From Brevundimonas diminuta (GTDB taxonomy: Bacteria; Pseudomonadota; Alphaproteobacteria; Caulobacterales; Caulobacteraceae), in contig NZ_CP073063.1 in NCBI RefSeq assembly GCF_022654015.1, positions 2,604,001-2,668,000 on the forward strand: a DNA stretch of 64,000 nucleotides, in the 5' to 3' direction. The position numbers and the translations under genes were made by a program. Below, piece by piece: positions 1-7,715 of this stretch (positions are counted from its first letter, which is position 1; each line of letters opens with the position of its first letter). Below the pieces are notes generated by a model, which made no database searches, was not told the origin of the DNA, and worked only from the letters and a program-made list of their open reading frames with translations.

Positions 1-597
1 CGCCGCTCCGGCCGCCGACCCGCGCACCGGCACATAGCCGTCGCTCACTTCGCGCAACCCACTCAGCGTCACCGCCACCCGCCCCACACGCGTGGACGCC
101 GACCCCGCCGCCCGCAAACCGCCCCGCTCGGACGCGGACACATCCAGCGTGCCGCCTTTCCCGCGTTCACGCAGGGTGATCGTGCCCGTCAGCGCGCCCG
201 CGCCATAGGGGCCCGAGCCCGCCCCCCGGATGACGTCCAGGCTTTCCAGGGATTCCGGCGTCGCCTGGGACCAGATGACCCAGCCCCCGAAGGGATCATT
301 CAGCGGCACGCCGTCCAACAGCACCAGCGTCCGTCCTGCTCCGGACGGCGCGATGGCCCTCAGCGAGATCCCTTGCGTCGTCGGATTGGCCGCCGCGCTG
401 CTCGTGCGCCGAAACAGCGACACCGCCGGCACGGACCGCAACGCCTCATCCAAACGCGACGACCGCGACAGCACCGTCTCATCGATCCGCACCACCGAGA
501 ACGCAGCATCGGCCGCCGCCGGCGGCAGACGCGCGGCTGTGACGACGATCTCGGGCAAGGCGGTGGGCGTGGCGGGGGGAGGAACGTCCTGGATCAT
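1..597 (-). CDS. TonB-dependent receptor, N-terminal part (cut by window edge)
   Basis: This is the first 199 codons of an outer-membrane TonB-dependent receptor; the beta-barrel lies beyond base 1. The protein opens MIQDVPPPATPTALPEIVVT, where EIVVTA is the usual TonB-box-like stretch. A plug domain follows with RTLVLLDGVPLNDPFGGWV and VIRGAGSGPYGAGALTGTI, both typical of cobalamin or siderophore receptor plugs. The substrate cannot be told from this part. The only in-frame ATG is at 597, with a stop codon (TGA) three codons upstream, so the called protein has no signal peptide. That is odd for this family. In the same frame, about 35 codons upstream, lies a hydrophobic stretch (AICLALFLAFPAAG) cut off by two stops, so the 5' end may be damaged or mis-sequenced. 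The gene diverges from the methyltransferase at 722. Confidence 0.85.
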   Translation of the reverse strand, partial: MIQDVPPPATPTALPEIVVTAARLPPAAADAAFSVVRIDETVLSRSSRLDEALRSVPAVSLFRRTSSAAANPTTQGISLRAIAPSGAGRTLVLLDGVPLNDPFGGWVIWSQATPESLESLDVIRGAGSGPYGAGALTGTITLRERGKGGTLDVSASERGGLRAAGSASTRVGRVAVTLSGLREVSDGYVPVRGSAAGAA

Positions 598-721
598 GCG
601 CCGTCAGTAGGCGGTCGTTCCGCCACATCAAAGCCCGGCGGCCGGAAACGCAAGGAAAAGCGCGAGACAGATCGCCGCCCCCTCGATAACAACCGTATCG
701 AACGGTCCGAGGGGGAAGCAC

Positions 722-1312
722 GTGGGTCTGGGAACGCTCGTCAGGGGTTTGATCTTCGGCAAGGACGCCGAGCGCAGGCGACGCTCCGCCAAGGCGGTCA
801 GAATCCGCGCCTTGCCCGACCGACGGGTGATGGCCGACAGCTATGTCCCCGCGTTGGCGGCCGACGGCGGGCGCATCCTGTGGATCGGATGCCGCGAATA
901 TACGCTGGACGACTACGCCTTGCTGGAGGCGCAGGGCGGCGAGGTCTGGACCACCGACATCGATCCGGCCGCCGCACGCTGGGGCCGCGAGGGTCGCCAC
1001 CGCACAGGCGACGTTTGCGAGGCGGATCGGCTGTTCCCGGACCTGACCTTCGACGCCGTCGTCTGCAACGGGGTGCTGGGTTATGGCGTCGACAGTCCCG
1101 ACCAGCAGCAGCGCGCCTTGAAGGCTCTGGCGGCCATCCTACGCCCGGGCGGTCGCCTGCTGCTGGGCTGGAACACCGACAAGATCGCCGATCCCGTCGC
1201 CGCCGGCCTGACCGACGCCGACTTCCAGGCCGCGCCCCTGGGCGACCAGCCGACGCGCGTGCGCTTCGACGCCGTCACCCACGTCTACGACAGCCTGATC
1301 CGAAGGGGCTGA
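722..1312 (+). CDS. Class I SAM-dependent methyltransferase
   Basis: A 196-residue cytosolic protein with a minimal Rossmann methyltransferase fold. Motif I is degenerate (ILWIGCREYT, about 52-61). An acidic ribose-binding turn follows (TTDID, 77-81), then FDAVVCNGVLGYG (110-122) and the post-motif LRPGGRLLLGWN (140-151). The substrate is unknown. The start is GTG at 722, preceded by a strong Shine-Dalgarno (GAGGGGGA) about 5 bases upstream. The stop is only 3 bases from the convergent end of the GT4 gene, so it is not in that operon, although sugar O-methylation is a reasonable guess from the neighbourhood. The basic N-terminus (RRRRSAK) is not a signal peptide. Confidence 0.8.
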   Translation: MGLGTLVRGLIFGKDAERRRRSAKAVRIRALPDRRVMADSYVPALAADGGRILWIGCREYTLDDYALLEAQGGEVWTTDIDPAAARWGREGRHRTGDVCEADRLFPDLTFDAVVCNGVLGYGVDSPDQQQRALKALAAILRPGGRLLLGWNTDKIADPVAAGLTDADFQAAPLGDQPTRVRFDAVTHVYDSLIRRG

Positions 1313-1315
1313 AGC

Positions 1316-2467
1316 CTAGCCCTGAAGCCGGGTCAGCGACGCCGCCGGCCCGAACAGAGGACGCCGGCGCAGCGTCGGCTTCGGCGTGACGAACGCCTTG
1401 TCGACCAAGGCCTCGCGCAAGGCGTCCAGCTCGGCGGCGCGCGCGGCCGGCGAATGCACCCGCTCGACATAGGCCTGCCCGCCACGCGCCAGGGCCAGAA
1501 GTTCATCCGGGTTTTCGACCAGACGCATCATGGCGCTTGTCAGCGACCCGGCCTCCTCGACGTCGACATACAGCGCATATTCGCCGCTGGCTTCGCGCAA
1601 GCCGCCGCGCCCCGACGAGATCAGCGCCGCGCCCGCCGCATGGGCCTCCAGCGCGGCCAGTCCCAGGGCCTCGCGCACACGCGACGGCGTGACCGCGATG
1701 GCGGCGCGCTGCGTCATCGCCCGCACCGCGTCCAGCGACGCTGATTTGTGGATTTCGACACGGTCGCCGAACCGCTCCAGCATCCGCACCTGCGGCGCGG
1801 CCCAGTCCTGATGCTTGTCCCAGTCGCCCAGCATCAGTGAACCCCGCCAGTCGGGATGGCGATCCAACGTCTCGGCCAGGGCTACGCAGAACAGGTCCAG
1901 CCCCTTGTCCTTCATCGCCCGTCCCGAAAACAGGATCAGGTTTTCGCGCTGCTCGGGCGATGCGCGCCAAGCGTCGCTTTCGATCGGATTGCAAACCGAT
2001 GAGACGCGCCCGGCCAGACGCGGATAATCTGTTGCGAACTCTTCACCCGCCGCCCGGCTGACGAACACCAGACGGTCGAACCGCGCCAGACGACGGCCAT
2101 AGCGCAAGCGTTCGATCAGGTTGCGCGACGGCTTGATCCGCGTGTGGCGATAAAGGACGTGGATCGCGTCCGGCGAGTGCCGCGCCAACTCCGACGCCGC
2201 CTTCAGCTGCTGATGGTATTCCACAATGTCCGGCGACAGTTTCTTCAGAACGTCAACCACCGCCGCATTTCGCGCCTTGCGGCCCAGTCCGGCGGGCACC
2301 GTCACCATCTGCACGCCCGCCGGCGTCGGCCCGCCGGCATCGGCGATCAACGTCACCAGCCGGTTCAAACGGCTGTGCGCGGACAGCGTGCGCACCACTG
2401 TCTCCATCGAGTTGGTCTTGTCCGGACAGAAGGTGCAGCCTCGCGGCAGAACGACGGCGATACGCAT
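1316..2467 (-). CDS. Glycosyltransferase family 4 (GT-B fold)
   Basis: A 383-residue GT-B glycosyltransferase that would transfer a sugar from a nucleotide-sugar donor in the cytoplasm. The C-terminal donor-binding half shows FSGRAMKDKGLDLF (180-193) and TPSRVREALGLAALEAHAAG (260-279), the latter being the GT4 E-x7-E region (E267 and E274). The N-terminal acceptor half begins MRIAVVLPRGCTFCPDKTNS. The gene starts 3 bases after the stop of the upstream beta-propeller gene, so the two are surely co-transcribed. The partner resembles the N-terminal domain of plant glucosamine inositolphosphorylceramide transferase, which hints at glycolipid or capsule-like glycan assembly. Donor and acceptor cannot be read from sequence. 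Confidence 0.88.
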   Translation of the reverse strand: MRIAVVLPRGCTFCPDKTNSMETVVRTLSAHSRLNRLVTLIADAGGPTPAGVQMVTVPAGLGRKARNAAVVDVLKKLSPDIVEYHQQLKAASELARHSPDAIHVLYRHTRIKPSRNLIERLRYGRRLARFDRLVFVSRAAGEEFATDYPRLAGRVSSVCNPIESDAWRASPEQRENLILFSGRAMKDKGLDLFCVALAETLDRHPDWRGSLMLGDWDKHQDWAAPQVRMLERFGDRVEIHKSASLDAVRAMTQRAAIAVTPSRVREALGLAALEAHAAGAALISSGRGGLREASGEYALYVDVEEAGSLTSAMMRLVENPDELLALARGGQAYVERVHSPAARAAELDALREALVDKAFVTPKPTLRRRPLFGPAASLTRLQG

Positions 2468-2470
2468 GGC

Positions 2471-3436
2471 CTAGCCTTCCTTCCGAACGGAAGCGGTCTC
2501 GAAAATCTTGGGATGAACGGCGGCGCCGGTGGCGCGGCGACCGCGCGGCCCGTTCAGGCCCAGCAGGCGACGCGCCTTGAACCCGGCCTTCAGCCAAGGC
2601 TCCGCCGACGACTGGCGGATGCCCTTCACATCGATGAAGGTGACGTCGCCGTGACCGGACAGGGTGTGCAAGCCGTCGCCGTACCCATCCAGCAGACGAC
2701 CCGGCTCGAACCGTTTCACGACCACCGCCGAAAACGCGTCCGGGGTCAGCGCATCGATCCGCAACAGATTGATCGCCGCCCCATAGGTCGCGGCGCAGTC
2801 CTGAACTGGCAGATGAAGCGCGCCGTCGTGAACGACCGCCGACCCGCCCGGCCGCGAGGTCTGAAAACCGCTCACCACCGGATTGGCTGAATGCGACGTC
2901 CAAGGCCCCGTCAGGCTGTCGGCCCAGGCGACATGCAGTTCGCGCATCGCCCGGTCGTCCGGTCCGGGCCGCGCATGGAACATCCACCACCGGCCGTCGT
3001 GCTTGACCACCGTCGCGTCGATCGCAGCCGCCTCGCCGATGCGGGCCACCGCCTCCCACTGGTCCGGGAAACGCAAGCAGCGATAGAGGATCAGCCCGCC
3101 GCTCTTGTAGCCTTCCGGAAGCATGTAGAGTTCGCCGCCGTCCTCGATCAGCGTCGGATAGGACAGGTGCCAGGGCTCGGACAGGGCCACGCCCTGCCCC
3201 ATCAGCCGGTCGTCGGCGTCATACTGGCGATAGTGAATCTCGCCGCGGCGCACATGATAGTCGAACGCCTCGACGAAGACGGTCAGCACCCCGTCGCGCG
3301 TGAGCCCGAATGGGTCCGCGACATAGGCATGCGGTCCGCAGTCCGGCAGCCAGACGATCTCGTCCGCGCGCGGCTCATGGTCAATGAAGCTGCTTAAGGG
3401 ACGGCGGATGAAGCCCGAGCGCCAGAGATCGAACAC
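2471..3436 (-). CDS. GINT1-N-like five-bladed beta-propeller protein (glycan synthesis)
   Basis: A 321-residue protein resembling the N-terminal domain of glucosamine inositolphosphorylceramide transferase and the GH32/43-type five-bladed propeller. Recognisable blade signatures are HAYVADPFGLTRDG (about 36-49), EPWHLSYPTLIEDGGELYML, DATVVKHDGRWWMFHA and SRPGGSAVVHDG, the repeated aromatic/acidic pattern of these propellers. No signal peptide is present. The role is probably sugar handling with the adjacent GT4, since such proteins are usually found next to or fused with glycosyltransferases. The start is GTG at 3436 (VFDLWRSGF). The C-terminal 60 residues are basic and low in pattern. Whether it is a catalyst or a binding module is open. 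Confidence 0.7.
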   Translation of the reverse strand: MFDLWRSGFIRRPLSSFIDHEPRADEIVWLPDCGPHAYVADPFGLTRDGVLTVFVEAFDYHVRRGEIHYRQYDADDRLMGQGVALSEPWHLSYPTLIEDGGELYMLPEGYKSGGLILYRCLRFPDQWEAVARIGEAAAIDATVVKHDGRWWMFHARPGPDDRAMRELHVAWADSLTGPWTSHSANPVVSGFQTSRPGGSAVVHDGALHLPVQDCAATYGAAINLLRIDALTPDAFSAVVVKRFEPGRLLDGYGDGLHTLSGHGDVTFIDVKGIRQSSAEPWLKAGFKARRLLGLNGPRGRRATGAAVHPKIFETASVRKEG

Positions 3437-3537
3437 GACGCCGCCTTAGCCGACCGAAAGAACCGGGGCCGTCGTGCCGTCATGTCCTGCAAACGCGCGC
3501 ATCTGGGTCCTGCTCGTCGCGGCGACACAGCGCCTCC

Positions 3538-4161
3538 ATGACAAGGACGCCGCCGACCGACCCTTGCCTCATGAAAATCGTCACGGCATTGAAGGTCTTG
3601 GCCCGTTTGGCTGCACCAGAGGACTTCGCCCGTTTGACCGCGCCTTCCGCGCATCCCCTGATCGCCGCCTATCTGGCGCAGCGCGAGGATCTGGCCCGGT
3701 TCTGCCGCGCGCGGCTGGGCGGCGCGTCGGGCGATGCCGATGATGTGCTGCAGGACATTTATCTGAAGGTCTCGACGCTCGATCCCGACCCGCCGCCAGA
3801 CAATCCTCGGGCCTTTCTATTTCGCCTGACGTCCAACCTGCTGATGGACCGCTGGCGATCCGGGCAACGGTCGGCGAACCGCGACGCCCAATGGCGCCAG
3901 TTGAACCACGAGACAGGCGCCGCCGAAGATCTCGATGCTACGCCTTCTGCAGAGGCGGTCGTGGCCGGGCGCGAAAAGCTGGCGCGCCTTCTCGCCGCCC
4001 TGGACACCCTGCCGCCCAAGACGCAGACAGTCTTTCGCCTGCACAAGTTCGATGGCGTCAGCTACGCCGACGTCGCCGTCCAAATGGGCATTTCACGCAG
4101 TTCGGTCGAGAAGCACATGATGGACGCGCTGCGCGTTCTTTCCCGCAAGGTTCAACCGTGA
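3538..4161 (+). CDS. FecI-type ECF RNA polymerase sigma factor
   Basis: An ECF sigma factor (up to 207 residues) of the iron-uptake FecI class. Region 2 spans about 41-110 with DADDVLQDIYLKV (66-78) and ends at LLMDRWRSGQR. Region 4 spans about 152-205 with LPPKTQTVFRLHKFDGVSYA and the recognition helix MGISRSSVEKHM. It is followed by a FecR-like anti-sigma gene and a TonB receptor with an STN domain, the standard three-part cell-surface signalling layout: ligand binding at the receptor releases the sigma factor to transcribe the receptor operon. Neither possible ATG (3538 or 3571, MKIVTALKV) has a clear ribosome site; both lie upstream of region 2, so the domain content is unaffected. Confidence 0.9.
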   Translation: MTRTPPTDPCLMKIVTALKVLARLAAPEDFARLTAPSAHPLIAAYLAQREDLARFCRARLGGASGDADDVLQDIYLKVSTLDPDPPPDNPRAFLFRLTSNLLMDRWRSGQRSANRDAQWRQLNHETGAAEDLDATPSAEAVVAGREKLARLLAALDTLPPKTQTVFRLHKFDGVSYADVAVQMGISRSSVEKHMMDALRVLSRKVQP

Positions 4162-4270
4162 TGCCCGTCCTTTTCACGCGCTGGGGGAATTTGCCTGAAG
4201 GTGAAAGCTTGGCGGCGTCGTCTTGCTATCAGGAGGCGCGTTGCACGGCGTTCCTCCAGGCTGGGATCGG

Positions 4271-5227
4271 ATGACCGCACGAACCGACATTGAGGAAAAG
4301 GCGCTCCAGTGGTTCGTCGTCCTGCGTGACGACGAGATGCCCGAATCCGCCTGGCTGGAATTCCAGGACTGGCTGGAGGCGTCGCCGACCCACGCCGCCG
4401 CCTACGACGCCGTCGAGCGTCTGTGGGTCGATCTGGACGCCCCTGCCTCGCCCGCAGCAACAGAGCCCCCGGTCATCGATCTCGCCGCCGCGCGTGTACG
4501 CCGCGCCAAGCCGCGTTCGCCCTGGCTGGGCACGGCGATCGGCATCGCCGCCAGCGTGACTCTGGCGGTCGGCCTGTTCCTGTGGCTGACGCCGGGCTCG
4601 CAGGTTTACGCCACCACCGACGCCCCCCTGACGGTTGCGCTCGAGGATGGTTCGTACGTCTATTTGAACCGCCATTCCACCTTGGACGTCCGGTTCGACG
4701 GCGACAAACGTTCGGTCTCGCTGACCGAGGGCGAGGCCGCCTTCGACATCGCCCACGACCCGGCCCATCCTTTCATCGTGGCCGCGGGCGATCATCAGGT
4801 CGAGGTTTTGGGGACCGCATTCAATGTCCTGAACCACGGCGACCGTTTCGCCGTCGCCGTCGAACGGGGCGTCGTCGCCGTAACCCCCGTCAACGCACCC
4901 AAGGTTCGACTGGTGGCCGGTCAGGCGCTGGCGCAGAGCGGCGAGCAGACCCCGGCCCTGTCTCAGGTTTTGCCGGACCAGACTTCGCCCTGGCGACAAA
5001 GCGTTCTCGTTTATCGCAACCGCCCGATGACCGATGTCGCGGACGATCTTTCACGTTATCTCGACAAGCCTGTCGTGCTATCGACATCGGCTCGGGCGCT
5101 GCGGTTCACCGGCGCCCTTCGCATTGGCGACGAGGCCGTGATGTTGAAGCAGTTGCAGGATTTCGCCCCCGTCCGCGTGGACGCCTCGACGCGCGAAGTC
5201 CGCGTCAACGCCCGTGAGGCCGGTTAA
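4271..5227 (+). CDS. FecR-family inner-membrane anti-sigma regulator
   Basis: A 318-residue FecR protein that would hold the upstream ECF sigma factor and pass the signal from the outer-membrane receptor. Order of parts: N-terminal cytosolic DUF4880-like domain (about 8-52, with the conserved ALQWFVVLRD and WLEASPTHAAAYDAVERLW), one membrane helix (about 85-106), a periplasmic FecR domain (about 113-205, including LEDGSYVYLNRHSTLDV and GTAFNVL), and a C-terminal STN-like half (about 245-315). The ATG at 4271 is chosen because the domain starts right after it; an upstream extension to 4223 has no homology-like content. The reading frame runs 14 bases into the receptor gene. Confidence 0.9.
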   Translation: MTARTDIEEKALQWFVVLRDDEMPESAWLEFQDWLEASPTHAAAYDAVERLWVDLDAPASPAATEPPVIDLAAARVRRAKPRSPWLGTAIGIAASVTLAVGLFLWLTPGSQVYATTDAPLTVALEDGSYVYLNRHSTLDVRFDGDKRSVSLTEGEAAFDIAHDPAHPFIVAAGDHQVEVLGTAFNVLNHGDRFAVAVERGVVAVTPVNAPKVRLVAGQALAQSGEQTPALSQVLPDQTSPWRQSVLVYRNRPMTDVADDLSRYLDKPVVLSTSARALRFTGALRIGDEAVMLKQLQDFAPVRVDASTREVRVNAREAG

Positions 5228-7685
5228 GGCCGGGCGGCCCCAACACCTCGCCCTGTCCAAGCCACACGCCGCCGCCCTTCTTCCCAGTCTCTTTCTGCTC
5301 GCCACGACGGCTTTAAGCACGCCGGCGCAGGCGGATGCGCGCCTGCTCGACATCTATATCCCCCGCCAATCCGTGGACGACGCCCTGCTCGACCTGGCGC
5401 TTCAGGCCCGCGTTTCACTGGGCGGCAACCTCACCTCGTGCGTCGGCGTCAGCCCCGCGATCAGCGGCCGGATGTCGCTGGACGCAGCCCTTACGCGATT
5501 GCTGGCGGGCAGCGGATGTCGCCACGCCATTCGCCAGGATGGCGCTGTAATCATCAGCAGGCCCTCGAGCGCGCCGCCCGCTCCCGCTCGCCCGGTCGCC
5601 CCACGCCCCGCTCCCGTGACGCCGCCCGAAGACGTGGCGCAGGTCAGCGAAGTCGTCGTGACCGCCCCGCGCCGCCCCGAACTGATCCAGTCCTCGTCGT
5701 CGGCCATGACGGCGGTCGGCGCCGAACGCATCACTCGTGCTGGGGTCACGGGCATGCAGGGATTGGACAGCCTCGTCTCCGGCATGACGGTGACCAATCT
5801 CGGCCCCGGCCGGAACAAGATCCTTCTACGCGGCATATCGGACGGCGTCTTCACCGGCCTGACCCAATCCACCGTCGGCCTGTACCTCGACCTGACGCCG
5901 GTGACATACGCCGCACCAGACCCGGATCTGAAGCTGATCGACATCGACCGGGTCGAGGTGCTGCGCGGACCGCAAGGCACGCTTTACGGCACCGGCCCGA
6001 TCGGCGGCGTCGTACGCATCGTCACGCGGGCTCCGGCGATGGGCGAAGAATCGCTGTCGCTCTCGGCGACCCGGTCGCGCACCGACGGCGGCGGCTGGAA
6101 CTCCGACTATGGCTTGGTCGCCAACCTGCCGATCGCCGGCGACCGCGCCGCGATCCGCGCGGCCCTCTATGGCGAGACCTACAGCGGCTATATCAACGAC
6201 GTCGAACTGAACTTGCGGCGAGTCAACGACGGCACGCGGCGCGGCGGCCGGCTGTCCGCTGCGCTGGAGATTTCGCCCGGCTGGACGGCGCGCGCCGGCG
6301 TCGTCCACCAATCCATCGTCACAGAGGACACCCACTACGTCTATCGCGGCCTCGGCCCACTGAGGCGCGCTAATCTGGTCCGAGAACCGCACCAGAACCG
6401 CTTCGACCAGGGCTCGGCCTCGATCGAGGGACGTGGTGCCTGGGGCCGGCTAACTGCATCGGTCTCGGTCGTGGAGCACGGCTTCAAGAGCCGCTACGAT
6501 GCCTCCAGCGCCCTTCGTCGCTTTGGATCGGGCTGGCGCATCGGCGCGCTGGACGAAGGCAAGGACATCCATCTGATCGTCGGCGAGGCCAACTTCGCCT
6601 CTCCCGACATCGGTCGCTGGCGCTGGTTGGCCGGCGGCTTGGTGTCGTCCAACACCACACGCACCAATCCCGTCCTGTCCGCCCTGACGCCCGAGCCTCG
6701 CGCCATCTATTCCGAGGCGCGGCGCGACCGGCTGAACGAGGCCGCCGTTTATGGCGAAGCGTCGCTGGACCTGCCCTACGACCTGACCCTGACCGCCGGG
6801 GCCCGCTACTACGCCCTTGAATACGACACCACCTCCCTGGTTCGACAGTTCACCCGATCGCGATCCTTCGACGGACGCGGTGAATCCGCCGGCTTCACAC
6901 CCAAGATCGCCCTCGTCTGGCAGCCCAGCGATCGCCTGAACCTGTCCACCCTCGTCAGTCGTGGCCACCGGGCCGGCGGCTTCAACACCGCCGGCGTCAT
7001 CGGTCAGGACTTCAGCGGCCTGTCAGATTCACCCGCGCGCCAGTACAAGCCGGATAGCCTGTGGAATGCCGAGTTGGGGGCCAAGTACCGATCGGCGGAC
7101 GGCCGCGCCCGCCTCCGCGCCGCCGTCTACGCCGCGCGCTGGCGCAATGTGCAGAGCGACCAGTTTCTGCCCAGCGGCCTGGCCTATGTCGTCAACGTCG
7201 GCGATGGCGCGGACAAGGGCTTCGAGGTCGAGGCCAACTGGCGTCCCACCGAGACGCTTGAGCTTTTCGCCAACGGGCTCGTCGCCGACCCGCGCATCAC
7301 CTCGCCCAGCGTGAGGTTTGATTCCCGTCGCGACGCGAGCTTGCCCGGGGTGCCTCGGGCTTCTGCGAATGTCGGCTTCAGCTGGCGTCGTCCACTGGGC
7401 GAGCGTCTTGAACTTTTGGCCGACGGCGGCCTGTCCTACGTCGGCGCGTCGCGCCTGACGTTCGACGGACGTCAGCAATATCGAATGGGCGATTACGGCA
7501 CAGGCAGGCTGGTCTTGGGCGTCGAGGCGTCGGCGTGGACCGCGACGGTCTTCGTGGACAATCTCTTCGACACCGAAGCCAACACCTTCGCCTACAGCGA
7601 CCCTTTCCGCCTCCCCGACGCCCAGGCCATCACGCCTTTGCGTCCTCGCACGATCGGCGTGACCCTGAGGTGGGCGTCGCGATAG
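5214..7685 (+). CDS. TonB-dependent outer-membrane transducer/receptor with STN domain (FecA type)
   Basis: An 823-residue outer-membrane receptor. Signal peptide about 1-40 (hydrophobic LLPSLFLLATTALS, cut after AQA). Secretin/TonB short N-terminal (STN) domain about 46-116, the part that contacts FecR. A Pro/Ala linker follows, then a TonB box (SEVVVTAPRR), a plug with NKILLRGISDG and DRVEVLRGPQGTLYGTGPIGG, and a 22-strand-type barrel with the late signatures AVYAARWRNVQSDQF and FVDNLFDTEANTFAY. The GTG start lies inside the end of fecR, so the two are translationally coupled. The ligand is unknown; siderophore or haem is likeliest given the FecI/FecR partners. The chain ends in Arg rather than the usual aromatic residue. 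Confidence 0.93.
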   Translation: MRPVKAGRPQHLALSKPHAAALLPSLFLLATTALSTPAQADARLLDIYIPRQSVDDALLDLALQARVSLGGNLTSCVGVSPAISGRMSLDAALTRLLAGSGCRHAIRQDGAVIISRPSSAPPAPARPVAPRPAPVTPPEDVAQVSEVVVTAPRRPELIQSSSSAMTAVGAERITRAGVTGMQGLDSLVSGMTVTNLGPGRNKILLRGISDGVFTGLTQSTVGLYLDLTPVTYAAPDPDLKLIDIDRVEVLRGPQGTLYGTGPIGGVVRIVTRAPAMGEESLSLSATRSRTDGGGWNSDYGLVANLPIAGDRAAIRAALYGETYSGYINDVELNLRRVNDGTRRGGRLSAALEISPGWTARAGVVHQSIVTEDTHYVYRGLGPLRRANLVREPHQNRFDQGSASIEGRGAWGRLTASVSVVEHGFKSRYDASSALRRFGSGWRIGALDEGKDIHLIVGEANFASPDIGRWRWLAGGLVSSNTTRTNPVLSALTPEPRAIYSEARRDRLNEAAVYGEASLDLPYDLTLTAGARYYALEYDTTSLVRQFTRSRSFDGRGESAGFTPKIALVWQPSDRLNLSTLVSRGHRAGGFNTAGVIGQDFSGLSDSPARQYKPDSLWNAELGAKYRSADGRARLRAAVYAARWRNVQSDQFLPSGLAYVVNVGDGADKGFEVEANWRPTETLELFANGLVADPRITSPSVRFDSRRDASLPGVPRASANVGFSWRRPLGERLELLADGGLSYVGASRLTFDGRQQYRMGDYGTGRLVLGVEASAWTATVFVDNLFDTEANTFAYSDPFRLPDAQAITPLRPRTIGVTLRWASR

Positions 7686-7715
7686 CCAAACCCACCCCTG
7701 CGCTTCAATTGGTCT

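Noticed and set aside
617..1000. Frame starting MWRNDRLLTAHDPG as the 5' end of the TonB receptor
   Set aside because: It is in another phase from the plug domain and has no signal-like or receptor-like pattern.
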